This document shows positions 51,555 to 61,013 of a stretch of DNA of 64,000 bases, in pieces. Position numbers and translations under genes: made by a program. A model generated the notes under the pieces. The model was given only the letters and a program-made list of their open reading frames with translations, searched no databases and was not told the origin of the DNA. The stretch lies in contig NZ_QZXA01000017.1 of assembly GCF_003601985.1 (NCBI RefSeq), forward strand, positions 34,650-98,649, written 5' to 3'. Every line of letters starts with the position of its first letter. Positions within the stretch are counted from its first letter, which is position 1. The stretch is from Mesorhizobium jarvisii. Its GTDB lineage: Bacteria; Pseudomonadota; Alphaproteobacteria; Rhizobiales; Rhizobiaceae.

Positions 51555-52469
51555 CTACGACACCAGCGGCATCGGCACCTTCAGCCCGTCGATCAGCGCA
51601 TCTCGAAACAGCGCGATCGGACGGGCGAGCCGTCCCGCCGGCGGGCGGTGCAGCAGCCAGGCGCGCACTTGCGGTTTGAAGTCGGGGCAGTCGATGACCT
51701 CCACCTTATCGCGCCAGCGGCTGTCGGCAAAGGCGCCGGGCGTGACGATGCCGATGCCATGGCCGCGTGCCACCAGCGACATTCTGAGGTCGACGCTGAG
51801 CGCCTCTACCCCGACCTGGAACGGCAGTCTGGCCGCCTCGAAACTCTGACGGATGAAGGCACGAAACCCGCAGCCGTTTTCGTTCATCACCCAGGCAAAG
51901 CGCGACAGGTCGGCGAGATTCGCCGGCTTCGGCACGCCGAGGCTGGGGGATGCGACCAGCAGCACCGATTGCACGCCGAGATCGTCGCAGACCAGCTCGT
52001 CCGGCGGCGCCAGGCCTTCGGCGAGGCACACCGCCACGGCGTCGAGTTCGCTGCGCGCCACCTGCTCCACCAGCCTTGGCGACCAGCCCGAGGTGATGCG
52101 CAGCGTCAGTTGCGGAAAGGCGGCGCGCAAAGTGTCGAGCGGCAGCGCAAGTGCCGCGTCGGAGAGATAGGGCATGACGCCCAGGCGGAACTCGCCCTTG
52201 ACCTCGCCTTGCGGCGACACGCCCGCCCTGAGATCCTCCAGCGAGCGCAGCACGCGCCTTCCATGCTCATAGGCCTCGCGCCCGGACGCCGTCGGCTTCA
52301 GAGGCTTCGACTGGCGGTCGAGCAGCGCTGTCGCCAGCCCATCCTCGAGATTCTGGATGCGGCGCGTGACGCCCGGCTGCGTCAGGTTGAGCCTAGCCGA
52401 GGCGCCGACGATCGAGCCGGTTTCCACCACGGCGATGAAGGCTTCGAGGTCATGGATATTCATGCACAT
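51555..52469 (-). CDS. LysR family transcriptional regulator
   Basis: A 304-residue LysR protein: MNIHDLEAFIAVVETGSIVGASARLNLTQPGVTRRIQNLEDGLATALLDRQSKPLKPTASGREAYEHGRRVLRSLEDL, then an effector domain (WVMNENGCGFRAFIRQSFEAARL). It is divergent from an MFS exporter gene with 91 bases between starts and probably regulates it. Two ATGs lie three codons apart (MCM). Confidence 0.94.
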   Translation of the reverse strand: MCMNIHDLEAFIAVVETGSIVGASARLNLTQPGVTRRIQNLEDGLATALLDRQSKPLKPTASGREAYEHGRRVLRSLEDLRAGVSPQGEVKGEFRLGVMPYLSDAALALPLDTLRAAFPQLTLRITSGWSPRLVEQVARSELDAVAVCLAEGLAPPDELVCDDLGVQSVLLVASPSLGVPKPANLADLSRFAWVMNENGCGFRAFIRQSFEAARLPFQVGVEALSVDLRMSLVARGHGIGIVTPGAFADSRWRDKVEVIDCPDFKPQVRAWLLHRPPAGRLARPIALFRDALIDGLKVPMPLVS

Positions 52470-52560
52470 CTCGCATAATCATTATCGAATTGATTGAATT
52501 GTAGCATGATATTGCTTCGGCATAAAGTCCTCCCACAATATGCAACTTCCTGAGGACTCC

Positions 52561-53784
52561 ATGCCTGATACCAATGATGGCCAGCTGTGCGAGCGGCTGC
52601 CCGCCGGCACCATCACCGGCCCGCAGACGCTGCTCTTCGCCGCCTCCACCGGCATCATCGTCACCAATCTGTTCGCGCCGCAGACGCTGGTCGGGCTGAT
52701 CGGCCGGTCGCTCGGCGCCAGCGCCGCCAGCGTCGGCCTTGTCGCCATGGCCACGCTGCTCGGCTATGCCGCCGGCCTGTTCTTCCTGGTGCCGATGGCA
52801 GACCTTACCGAAAATCGCGCCCTGATCCTGCGCATGCTGGCCGCGGCCGCCCTTGCGGCGGGCGTCGCTGCCTTCGCGCCCACCATCGCCTCGCTGCTGA
52901 TCGTCCTGTTCATCCTCGGCGCTGCCTGCTCGGCGATCCAGATCCTTGTGCCGATCGCCGCCTCGATGGCGCCGCCCGGCGAGGCCGGCCGGGTCATCGG
53001 CGATGTGATGAGCGGGCTGATGATCGGCATCCTGCTGGCGCGGCCGCTGGCCAGCCTCGTCGCCGACGCGTGGGGTTGGCGCGCCTTCTACGGCCTCAGT
53101 GCTACCGCGCTCGTCCTGCTCGCCGGCGTGCTCGCCTTCACCTTGCCGCAGCGGCGACCGGAGGCGAAATCGACCTATGGCGCGCTGATTGCCTCACTGT
53201 TCGGGCTGCTGCGCGACGAGCCGGTGCTGCGGCGGCGCGCACTGACCGCGGCGCTGGTGATGGCGGCGTTCAGCCTGTTCTGGACGGCGGTCGCCTTGCG
53301 CCTCGCACAGCCGCCCTTCGGCCTTGGCCAGCGCGGCATTGCCCTCTTCGCGCTCGTCGGCGCCGGCGGCGCCGTGGTCACGCCTTTGTTCGGCCGCGCC
53401 GGCGACCATGGCTGGACGCGATCCGCCACCATCGTCTGTCACCTCGTGCTGATCGGCGCGATGGCACTCGCCGCCTGGGCCGGCGCCTCTCAGTCCGAAG
53501 CGTCATGGCAATTGCTGGCGCTGATGGGCATCAGCGCCGTGCTGCTTGACATCGGCGTCACCGGCGACCAGACGCTCGGCCGCCGTGCCGTCAATCTGCT
53601 TCAGCCCGAGGCACGTGGCCGGCTCAACGGCCTGTTCGTCGGCATCTTCTTCATCGGCGGCGCCATCGGCTCCTTGCTGGCCGGAGTTGCCTGGACTTGG
53701 GGCGGCTGGACTTGCGTGTGCGCCATCAGCGCAGTCTTTGGCGCCGCCGCCCTGCTGGTCGACTGGATCGGCGGGCCGGAATGA
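52561..53784 (+). CDS. MFS transporter (YfkF/NreB-like drug exporter type)
   Basis: A 407-residue transporter with twelve predicted membrane segments. The loop-2/3 region VGLVAMATLLGYAAGLFFLVPMADLTENRALIL is the conserved MFS cytoplasmic motif, and a second half starts about residue 210. Start ATG 52561 follows GAGGACTCC; an in-frame ATG at 52540 is less well placed. The divergent LysR gene points to substrate-induced efflux. Substrate unknown. Confidence 0.93.
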   Translation: MPDTNDGQLCERLPAGTITGPQTLLFAASTGIIVTNLFAPQTLVGLIGRSLGASAASVGLVAMATLLGYAAGLFFLVPMADLTENRALILRMLAAAALAAGVAAFAPTIASLLIVLFILGAACSAIQILVPIAASMAPPGEAGRVIGDVMSGLMIGILLARPLASLVADAWGWRAFYGLSATALVLLAGVLAFTLPQRRPEAKSTYGALIASLFGLLRDEPVLRRRALTAALVMAAFSLFWTAVALRLAQPPFGLGQRGIALFALVGAGGAVVTPLFGRAGDHGWTRSATIVCHLVLIGAMALAAWAGASQSEASWQLLALMGISAVLLDIGVTGDQTLGRRAVNLLQPEARGRLNGLFVGIFFIGGAIGSLLAGVAWTWGGWTCVCAISAVFGAAALLVDWIGGPE

Positions 53785-53819
53785 CCGGGCGTTCTTACAA
53801 TCACGCCAGGTGACCCAGG

Positions 53820-53844
53820 GGAACAATGTTGCCGGCAAACTGTT
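53820..53844 (+). promoter_or_regulatory. Possible EcfG (general stress sigma) promoter
   Basis: GGAAC (53820-53824), 16 bases, then TGTT (53841-53844) approaches the alphaproteobacterial EcfG consensus GGAAC-N16/17-CGTT with one mismatch. It would drive the DUF2270 and antiporter genes, with a leader of only about 20 bases. Tentative. Confidence 0.35.
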
Positions 53845-53866
53845 TTAGTCCTTGCCGGAGGATGCC

Positions 53867-54559
53867 ATGAACGATGCGTCGGCGACGCCCGCGGGTCCCG
53901 TCCTTTCATCGACGGAGCGCGTGAACACGCTGTCGCATTTCCATCGCGCCGAAATCGCGCGCATGGCGGGCTGGCGCGATCGGCTCGACAGGACCACGAA
54001 CTGGGCGATCACCGTGGTGGCAGCGATGCTCTCGGTCTCACTGTCGACGGCCAGCGCCCATCATGGCGTCTTGTTGTTCGCCATGCTGCTGATCCTGCTG
54101 CTTTTGTGGATCGAGGCGCGCCGCTACCGCTTCTTCGACTTCTACCGCGCCCGCGTGCGCCAGTTCGAGCGCCACTATTTCGCGCAGATCTTCTCCCCGC
54201 AACCCGACTTCGCATCGGATTGGCTGCTTATCGTCGGCGAAGGCCTGCGCGCGCCGAAATTCCTGCTGTCGCAACGCGCCGCCTTGGCGCGGCGCCTGCG
54301 CCGCAATTACATCTACCTCTTCCTGATCCTGCTCTTGGCATGGGTGCTGAAAATATCGACGCCCAGCCTTCAGGTCGGGGGTGCCGGGACCGGCTTCGTC
54401 GGCTCGCTCCGCTATGCCGTCGACAGCGCCGCCCTTGGCCCCATTCCTGGCATGGTGATCGTGGTCGGCGTGGCTGCATTCTATGCCTGGCTGTTCGCCA
54501 TCGTCCTTTTCGCGTCCGGCGGCGACGGCGAGCTCACCTTCGGTGATGTCCACGTCTGA
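53867..54559 (+). CDS. DUF2270 family membrane protein
   Basis: A 230-residue protein: LSHFHRAEIARMAGWRDRLDRTTNWAITVVAAMLSVSLSTASAHHGVLLFAMLLILLLLWIEARRYRFFDFYRARVRQFERHYFAQIF, matching DUF2270. Four hydrophobic segments (residues 45-63, 67-85, 150-165, 200-222). Function unknown. The ATG at 53867 follows GGAGG. The antiporter gene begins 95 bases later in the same direction, suggesting a joint transcript. Confidence 0.88.
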   Translation: MNDASATPAGPVLSSTERVNTLSHFHRAEIARMAGWRDRLDRTTNWAITVVAAMLSVSLSTASAHHGVLLFAMLLILLLLWIEARRYRFFDFYRARVRQFERHYFAQIFSPQPDFASDWLLIVGEGLRAPKFLLSQRAALARRLRRNYIYLFLILLLAWVLKISTPSLQVGGAGTGFVGSLRYAVDSAALGPIPGMVIVVGVAAFYAWLFAIVLFASGGDGELTFGDVHV

Positions 54560-54654
54560 CCTCGATAACTTCCAAATGCGGCAACGGGCGGCTGCAACGC
54601 AAAGGCCGACCATGCGTTGTCATGGTCAGTCCGCCGCGACGCTTGAGGGAACCC

Positions 54655-56988
54655 ATGAACCGGCAACCGGCAACGACGTCAGGCCGTCTCGCGGCCACCC
54701 TCGTGCTGGCTACCCTTGCCCTGGCACCGGCAAGCCGCGCTTTCGCCGCCCAGCCGCCCGGACATGCCTCGGGCATGGGCGGCTCGGCCGAGGGCCTGTT
54801 CGTCGCGGAGATCGTGCTTCTCCTGCTGGTCGGCCGCGGCCTCGGCGAAATCTTCCAGCGCTACGGCCAGCCGGCGATCATGGGTCAGCTGATCGGCGGC
54901 ATTCTGCTCGGCCCCTCGCTGTTCGGCTGGATATGGCCCGACGCCCAGCACCTGATCTTCTCCAGCGATCCGGCGCAGAAGGGCATGATCGATGCGGTGT
55001 CCCAGCTCGGCATCCTGCTGCTGCTCCTGCTGACCGGCATGGAGACGGATCTGCGCCTGGTGCGCCGCGTCGGGGCGGCCTGTTTTTCGATCTCGATCAC
55101 CGGCGTCGTCGTGCCTTTCGCCTTCGGCTTCGCGCTGGCGCATTTCCTGCCGGACTCGTTGCTGCCCGACCCGCGGCAGCGCGTCGTCGCGGGACTGTTC
55201 CTCGGCACGGCCCTGTCGATCTCCTCGGTCAAGATCGTCGCCATGGTGATGCGCGAGATGAACTTCATGCGCCGCAATCTCGGCCAGGTCATCATCTCCT
55301 CGGCCATCATCGAGGACACGATCGGCTGGCTGGTCATCGCGATCACCTTCGGCATAGCCACCCATGGCAGCCTGCAGGTCGTGCCGCTCATCACCACCGT
55401 GGTCTCGGTGGCGCTGTTCATGGTGTTCTCCTTCACCGTCGGCCGCCGGCTTGTCTTCACGCTGATCCGCTGGAGCAACGACTCTTTCCGCAGCGAATGT
55501 GCCGTCATCACGGTCATCCTCATCATCATGGGCGTGATGGCGCTGATCACCAACCTGATCGGCGTCCACACGGTGCTCGGCGCCTTCGTCGCCGGCATAC
55601 TGGTCGGGGAATCGCCGATCCTGTCCGACCACATCGAGAGCCAGCTGCGCGGCGTCATCACCGCGCTGTTCATGCCGGTGTTTTTCGGCATGGCCGGCCT
55701 GTCCGCCGACCTCACTGTGCTCACCGATCCGACGCTGGCATTGCTGACTGTGGCACTGGTCGCCATCGCCAGCATCGGCAAGTTCGGCGGCGCCTTCCTC
55801 GGCGGCCGGCTGGCCGGCATGTCGCTGAAGGAAGCCACCGCCGTCGGCAGCGCCATGAACGCCCGCGGCTCGACCGAGGTCATCGTCGCCAGCATCGGCC
55901 TGTCGATGAACATCCTGTCCCACAATCTGTTCACGATGATCGTCACCATGGCCGTCATCACCACGCTCGCCATGCCGCCCATGCTGCGCTGGGCGCTCGG
56001 CCGCCTGCCGGTCGGCCATGCCGAGAAGCAGCGCGTCGAGCGCGAACTGCTCGACGAGCGCGGCTTCGTCTCCAGGCTGGAGCGCCTGCTGCTGCTGGTC
56101 GACGACAGCCCGGTCGGCAAGTTCACCGCCTATCTCGCAGGCCTGGTCGGCGGCGGCAGCGGCATGCCGACCACACTGCTTCATCTTCAGGACGGCGAGC
56201 TCGCCGGGCAGCTCGGCGACAAGGGTTCGGAGCGGGCGTCGAGGGAGGTCAAGAAAGGCGCGGCCAGGAGTGCGAGGGCCGTCAGCAAGGCCGAGGACAC
56301 GCTTGTCGACAAGGTCCATCTCACCGCCCGCACCGAGCTTCAAGCCAGCGCCGAGACAATCGCCGCGGAAGCCCGCAAGGGCTACGGGCTTCTGCTGGTC
56401 GGACTGGAGAACACGCTGACCGACAAAGGCACCTTCAGCGGCGCGCTGAAGGACATCAGCAGTGGTTTCGACGGCCCGCTCTGCCTGGTGCTGAACGGCG
56501 CCAAGGCCAATGGAAAGATGCCGGCGCTGCGCGCCGGAACGACGATACTGGTCCCCGTCAACGGCACCGAAGTCGCGCGCCGCGCCGCCGATTTCGCGCT
56601 GGCGCTGGCGCGGCCGCACCGGGCCCGCGTCAAGGTGCTCTATGTCTCGCAAGCCAGGCAAGGCAGCGGGCCGGGCACGGTCTCGCACCGGCGGGAGGAA
56701 GCCGTGCTCAAGGATGTCGCCGATCTCGCGGACCGCTACGGCGTCGCCGTCGACACCGCGATCCGCACGCGAGCCACGGCGGACAGGGCGATCGCCAGGG
56801 AGGTGGCCAAAGGGGCCGCGATGGTGGTCATGGGTGTCACCCAACGGCCGGGCGAAGAGCTGTTCTTCGGCGACACGGCGACAGCCGTGCTCGCCGCGGT
56901 CGCCTGCCCGGTCGTGCTGCTGGCCAGCGAACGCGTCAAGCGGGCCGATGCCAATGCCGAGGACGCGGCAGCCGAAATCAGTGGCTGA
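54655..56988 (+). CDS. Cation:proton antiporter (CPA2/Kef-type) with C-terminal universal-stress-like domain
   Basis: A 777-residue protein. A signal-like N-terminus (ATLVLATLALAPASRAFAA) is followed by 12 or so membrane segments of the Na+/H+ exchanger domain (residues 55-450: LGEIFQRYGQPAIMGQLIGGILLGPSLFG ... GTALSISSVKIVAMV ... NARGSTEVIVASIGL). A cytosolic tail of about 320 residues has Usp-like features (ILVPVNGTEVARRAADFALALARPHRARVKVLYVS ... REVAKGAAMVVMGVTQRPGEELFFGDTATAVLAAVACPVVLLAS). Ion exchanged (K+ or Na+) unknown; the tail may bind nucleotide and gate transport. Confidence 0.93.
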   Translation: MNRQPATTSGRLAATLVLATLALAPASRAFAAQPPGHASGMGGSAEGLFVAEIVLLLLVGRGLGEIFQRYGQPAIMGQLIGGILLGPSLFGWIWPDAQHLIFSSDPAQKGMIDAVSQLGILLLLLLTGMETDLRLVRRVGAACFSISITGVVVPFAFGFALAHFLPDSLLPDPRQRVVAGLFLGTALSISSVKIVAMVMREMNFMRRNLGQVIISSAIIEDTIGWLVIAITFGIATHGSLQVVPLITTVVSVALFMVFSFTVGRRLVFTLIRWSNDSFRSECAVITVILIIMGVMALITNLIGVHTVLGAFVAGILVGESPILSDHIESQLRGVITALFMPVFFGMAGLSADLTVLTDPTLALLTVALVAIASIGKFGGAFLGGRLAGMSLKEATAVGSAMNARGSTEVIVASIGLSMNILSHNLFTMIVTMAVITTLAMPPMLRWALGRLPVGHAEKQRVERELLDERGFVSRLERLLLLVDDSPVGKFTAYLAGLVGGGSGMPTTLLHLQDGELAGQLGDKGSERASREVKKGAARSARAVSKAEDTLVDKVHLTARTELQASAETIAAEARKGYGLLLVGLENTLTDKGTFSGALKDISSGFDGPLCLVLNGAKANGKMPALRAGTTILVPVNGTEVARRAADFALALARPHRARVKVLYVSQARQGSGPGTVSHRREEAVLKDVADLADRYGVAVDTAIRTRATADRAIAREVAKGAAMVVMGVTQRPGEELFFGDTATAVLAAVACPVVLLASERVKRADANAEDAAAEISG

Positions 56989-57011
56989 TATTTCGGCCGA
57001 GCGATCGGAAC

Positions 57012-57155
57012 CTACAGGCCGAAGAACTGTCGCCCGATCATGTATCCCAGCGCCGCCGCGACGAGCGGAAACAGCGCTGGGGCCACCTTGCCGAAGAAGG
57101 AAACCTTCATGTCCTTGGGCGGCACATAACGTGCGTTGCCGAGATTCTTGGTCAT
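57012..57155 (-). CDS. Small single-helix membrane protein
   Basis: A 47-residue product, MTKNLGNARYVPPKDMKVSFFG, followed by the helix KVAPALFPLVAAALGYMIGRQFFGL. The ATG at 57155 is preceded by GGGG; the open frame reaches 57239. Codon use and clean hydrophobic helix favour a real gene. It is convergent with the antiporter gene, 23 bases from its stop. No family recognised. Confidence 0.55.
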   Translation of the reverse strand: MTKNLGNARYVPPKDMKVSFFGKVAPALFPLVAAALGYMIGRQFFGL

Positions 57156-57554
57156 TGCGTACCCCGCGCCAAACCAATCAGTTTCGCGCATGCCGTTATC
57201 CCAAACCGCTACGCGGTCCCGGCCGGCATGCATTAGCAAACGCTTATTGACAGCATGGCCAAATTAACGGGTTGCAAAGAAATTCGGTAGAATCGCCGAC
57301 CATTGCGCGGCGAGGCCCTGTATTCCAAGGAAATTTCCGCGCGTCGGGAACCGATCGGCCCCGTCCCGGGTTTTGCAGGTCGGGGCATGCATGGTCACAA
57401 TCTCATCGAACGCGAGACAGTTCGGCGGCGCGCCGGTGGCGCGAAGTCACGTGGGTGTGACGACCGATGGCGGGCAATCGTTGACGGCGATGCCCGAAAT
57501 CCTAGCGACGACCCGACTGAACCCGAATAAACGCCGACCGATCCACGAGACGCC
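57156..57554. other. Intergenic region upstream of the HWE kinase
   Basis: These 399 bases separate the divergent small membrane protein and kinase genes. A GGAAC-N17-GGTT sequence (57347-57372) is a weak EcfG-like promoter match. No gene, tRNA or repeat seen. Confidence 0.4.
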
Positions 57555-59819
57555 ATGCCAGCGACCAGTACACACGCGATAGGAGATCGTCATCATGCCT
57601 TCCTCGCCGGCGGCGGAGAGCTCGGCCGGCTGATCGCGGCTTTCGACTGGGCTCAGACCTCGATCGGACCGATCGAGGTCTGGCCGCAGAGCCTGAAGAC
57701 GGCGGCCTCGCTGATCCTGCGCTCCAGGGTGCCGATCGTCATGCTGTGGGGTGAGGATGGCGTCATGATCTACAATGACGGCTATTCGGAATTTGCCGGC
57801 GGCCGCCATCCGCAATTGCTCGGCTCGAAAGTGCGCGAAGGCTGGCCCGAAGTCGCCGACTTCAACGACAACATCATGAAGGTGTGCCTGGGCGGCGACA
57901 CGCTGGCCTATCGCGAGCAAGTGCTGACGCTCAACCGCACCGGCAGGCCCGAACAGGTCTGGCTCGATCTCGACTATTCGCCGGTGCTCGACGAAAGCGG
58001 CGAACCGGCCGGCGTCGTTGCCATCGTCATCGAGACCACCGCCAAGGTTGCCGCCGACCGCTGGCGCGCCGGAGAGCGCGACCGCCAGCGCCAGATGTTC
58101 GAACAGGCGCCGGGCTTCATGGCCATGCTGTCTGGCCCGCAGCATGTCGTCGAACTGACCAATGCCGCCTATATGCAGCTCGTCGGCCACCGCGACATCA
58201 TCGGCCTGCCGATCCGCCAGGCCTTGCCCGAGGTCGAAGGCCAAGGCTTCTTCGAACTGCTCGACCAGGTTTTCAACTCCGGCGAGGCATTCGTCGGCCA
58301 CGCGCTGAGGGCCGAGTTGCAGCGCACGCCGGGTGCGGCGATCGAAGACCGCTTCATCGACCTCGTCTATCAGCCGGTGCGCAATCCCGCTGGCGAGGTT
58401 TTCGGCATCTTCGTGCAAGGTGTCGACGTCACCGACCGGCTGCTTGCCGAACAGGCGCTGCGCCAGAGCGAGACCCAGTTCCGCACCTTCGCCGAGGCGA
58501 TGCCCAATCACGTCTGGACGGCGACGCCGGAGGGGCTGCTCGACTGGTTCAACCCGCGCGTCTACGATTATTCCGGTGCAACACCGGGCGAGCTTGACGG
58601 TCATGACTGGGCCGACATCGTGCACCCTGACGACATCGTCGCGGCCGGGGAAAAGTGGCAGCACGTGCTGGCCGCCGGCACCTTCTACGAAACCGAGTTC
58701 CGGCTGCGTCGGCATGACGGCATCTATCGCTGGTTCATTGCCCGCGCCGTCCCGATCCGCGATGCCGATGGCGCCATACTGCGCTGGATCGGCACCAACA
58801 CCGATATCGACGGCCAGAAGCAGGCGGCACAGGCCCTGCTGCAGAGCGAGCGCCGCTTGCAGCTGTCGCAGAATGCCGCCGGCATCGCGGCCCTCGAACT
58901 CGACATCGCCAGCGGAACCGTGGTCGGCTCCGAGGGCTTCTGGGGTCTCTGGGGACTGTCGCCGCGCGACAGCGTGCACATCTCGGTGCTGGAAGACATC
59001 GTCATTCCGGAGGACAAGGATGTCCGCTCCAACCCGCGTACGCGAGAAGAAGGCACCGCCGTGCCCGCCGTGGAATACCGCATCCGGCGTCCCGACACGG
59101 GCGAATTGCGCTGGCTGTCGCGCCACATCGATTTCGTCCATGACGAGACCGGCAAGCCGGTCAAGATGTTCGGCGTCATGCAGGACGTCACCGACCGGCG
59201 CGAGGCGCAGGCGCGGCAGGAGCTGCTGACCCACGAGCTCGAACATCGCATCAAGAACATACTGGCGATGGTCGCGGCCATCGCCTCGCAGACGCTGCGC
59301 AACACCGATATCGCCACCGCGAGCGCGACCTTCAACGAGCGTTTGCGCGCACTGGCCAACGCCCATGACATACTGAACAAGACCCGCTGGACCAGCGCCT
59401 CGATCCGCGAAGTGGTCGACAACACCATCGCCACCTTCCCGCTCGAACAGATCTCGATTTCCGGCCCGACCCTGCCGATCAACCCGAAGATGGCGCTGAC
59501 GCTGGCGCTCGCCGTCAACGAGCTGGCCACCAACGCGCTGAAATATGGCGCGCTGTCGACCCCGCAAGGCAAGGTGGTCATCGAATGGTCGCTGCAGCCA
59601 TCGCACGAGAGTTCGGGCGGCATCAGGCTGATCTGGCGCTGGCGCGAAAGCGGCGGGCCGCCGGTGACGCCGCCGAGCCGGCGCGGTTTCGGCCGGTTCC
59701 TGATCGAGCGCGTCTTCGGCACCGACTTCGGCGGATCGGTCAAGATCGACTACCACCCCGACGGCGTCGAATGCGTGCTGAACGCACCGGCACCCCAATT
59801 GCCGACAGCACCGTACTGA
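57555..59819 (+). CDS. Multi-PAS HWE-family sensor histidine kinase
   Basis: A 754-residue soluble kinase. Four PAS-type modules run at about residues 40-175, 185-300, 310-425 and 430-550 (PAC ends VIETTAKVAADR, VQGVDVTDRLLAEQALR, GTNTDIDGQKQAAQALL, VMQDVTDRREAQ). The HWE kinase has phospho-acceptor HELEHRIKNILAMVAAIASQTLR, N-box ALAVNELATNALKYGALS and WRWRESGGP with its Trp-x-Glu. It senses an unknown signal by PAS ligands. The next gene is a single-domain receiver, the likely phosphotransfer partner. Confidence 0.94.
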   Translation: MPATSTHAIGDRHHAFLAGGGELGRLIAAFDWAQTSIGPIEVWPQSLKTAASLILRSRVPIVMLWGEDGVMIYNDGYSEFAGGRHPQLLGSKVREGWPEVADFNDNIMKVCLGGDTLAYREQVLTLNRTGRPEQVWLDLDYSPVLDESGEPAGVVAIVIETTAKVAADRWRAGERDRQRQMFEQAPGFMAMLSGPQHVVELTNAAYMQLVGHRDIIGLPIRQALPEVEGQGFFELLDQVFNSGEAFVGHALRAELQRTPGAAIEDRFIDLVYQPVRNPAGEVFGIFVQGVDVTDRLLAEQALRQSETQFRTFAEAMPNHVWTATPEGLLDWFNPRVYDYSGATPGELDGHDWADIVHPDDIVAAGEKWQHVLAAGTFYETEFRLRRHDGIYRWFIARAVPIRDADGAILRWIGTNTDIDGQKQAAQALLQSERRLQLSQNAAGIAALELDIASGTVVGSEGFWGLWGLSPRDSVHISVLEDIVIPEDKDVRSNPRTREEGTAVPAVEYRIRRPDTGELRWLSRHIDFVHDETGKPVKMFGVMQDVTDRREAQARQELLTHELEHRIKNILAMVAAIASQTLRNTDIATASATFNERLRALANAHDILNKTRWTSASIREVVDNTIATFPLEQISISGPTLPINPKMALTLALAVNELATNALKYGALSTPQGKVVIEWSLQPSHESSGGIRLIWRWRESGGPPVTPPSRRGFGRFLIERVFGTDFGGSVKIDYHPDGVECVLNAPAPQLPTAPY

Positions 59820-59835
59820 CTACATAAGGCATGCC

Positions 59836-60204
59836 ATGACCATTCAGACGCCTGTCACCGTCCTCGTCGTCGAAGACGAAGCCTTTCTGCTGTTCGCCAT
59901 CGCCGACGAGCTGCGCGAGGCGGGGTTTGGCGTGCTGGAGGCGAGCAATGCCGACCAGGCGATCCAAATACTGGAAAGCCGTCAGGACATCGCCATCCTG
60001 TTCACCGACATCGACATGCCCGGCTCCATGGACGGCCTGCGCTTGTCCGCCGCGGTGCGCGACCGCTGGCCGCCGGTCAAGATCATCATCACCTCAGGCA
60101 AGCAACAGCCGACCCGGGACGCCATGCCGAGCGGCGGCGTCTTCCTGCCCAAGCCGTACGCGCCGCAAGCCGTGGCGGCCACCATCCAGGGGCTCCTCGG
60201 TTAG
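59836..60204 (+). CDS. Single-domain response regulator
   Basis: A 122-residue receiver: TVLVVEDEAFLLFAIADELREAGFGVLEASNADQAIQILE. The phospho-acceptor Asp lies in ILFTDIDMPGSMDGLRL, Ser/Thr in KIIITSGKQQP and Lys in FLPKPYAPQAV. No output domain. It starts 16 bases after the HWE kinase stop, so it is the cognate receiver, perhaps relaying to a phosphotransfer protein or the general stress pathway. Confidence 0.95.
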   Translation: MTIQTPVTVLVVEDEAFLLFAIADELREAGFGVLEASNADQAIQILESRQDIAILFTDIDMPGSMDGLRLSAAVRDRWPPVKIIITSGKQQPTRDAMPSGGVFLPKPYAPQAVAATIQGLLG

Positions 60205-60272
60205 GCACGGTGCCTTACTTTGTCGGCTTTTTGCGAACGCCCGATCCCGTGCGACGGATAGCTGGCCAGGCC

Positions 60273-60686
60273 CTACGCCGGCAGCGTCGGCTCGGTGTTC
60301 GGCTCCAGCGCCTCTTCCGCCTCATGCTCGTCCGGAAGCACCTCGCCATGCACCCCCAGCGGCCGGCCGATCCAGACCGGATCGACCAGATGGTCGCGCT
60401 TGGGGTTCTGCGTATTCGGGTGGATGAGGATGCTCAGGCCGCCATGGTTCAGCATCAGCCACGGAACCAGCGCGCCGAAAATCTCGTTGGCGAAGGAGAC
60501 CTGGTACATGGCCTGCTCATGCGGGCCGACTTTCCCATCGTGCCAATTGCCCAGGCGCACGCGGAAACGCTCGCCGATGCGAAGACGCAGCCATTCGGCA
60601 TGCCGCCGCTCGGCCTCTCCGCCGAAGTAGATATGGGCATGATAGCTGGCGATCTCGGCAAGTGGTCTTGGACTGTCTTGGGTCAT
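60273..60686 (-). CDS. DOPA 4,5-dioxygenase family protein
   Basis: A 137-residue protein: IASYHAHIYFGGEAERRHAEWLRLRIGERFRVRLGNWHDGKVGPHEQAMYQVSFANEIFGALVPWLMLNHGGLSILIHPNTQNPKRDHLVDPVWIG. His residues in YHAHIYF, GPHEQAMYQV and HGGLSILIHPNT match the metal site of the family. It is an extradiol-type cleavage enzyme of catechols in fungi and plants; the bacterial role is unknown. Start ATG 60686. Confidence 0.9.
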   Translation of the reverse strand: MTQDSPRPLAEIASYHAHIYFGGEAERRHAEWLRLRIGERFRVRLGNWHDGKVGPHEQAMYQVSFANEIFGALVPWLMLNHGGLSILIHPNTQNPKRDHLVDPVWIGRPLGVHGEVLPDEHEAEEALEPNTEPTLPA

Positions 60687-61013
60687 CTCGATACCCTCCC
60701 TCGCAGCGTGGCTGCGTTCCGCCATTCAGCCCAAGAACAAGGGTTTAAGCAAGGTCCGCTGCCCGGGGTCGTTTGCGCGGCCGGGAACATGGCTCTCGAT
60801 AGGCGCTCGAGCGCAGGGGCCGCGAGGTCGGCGCGCTGGAAGGCCTGATCCGCCACCAGCCGGTGCCGGAAAACGACCGCATGACCCAGCGCTACCGAGG
60901 GGGGCATTGCGAACCTCGGCCGCGGAACGGCGTCTGTCTTTATTTGCAAGGCAAGCCGTAAACCGCTGAAATCCTTAACACGATTTTCATTCCGCTGTCC
61001 TAACCACGATGCC
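60687..61013. other. Intergenic region with a coding-like remnant
   Basis: These 327 bases contain a short stretch (60803-60899) that reads ALERRGREVGALEGL...RMTQRYRG with good codon character but has an in-frame stop directly before it and no start. It may be a gene remnant. The promoter of the GGDEF-EAL gene should lie near 60950-61010. Confidence 0.35.

Noticed and set aside
54679..57177. 832-codon minus-strand open frame
   Set aside because: Antisense shadow of the antiporter; Asp/His/Gln-rich low-complexity product.
54483..57236. 917-codon plus-strand open frame
   Set aside because: Out-of-frame shadow of the antiporter gene, which has clear membrane helices and family motifs in its own frame.
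57447..59798. 783-codon minus-strand open frame
   Set aside because: Antisense to the PAS-HWE kinase; no domain, biased composition.
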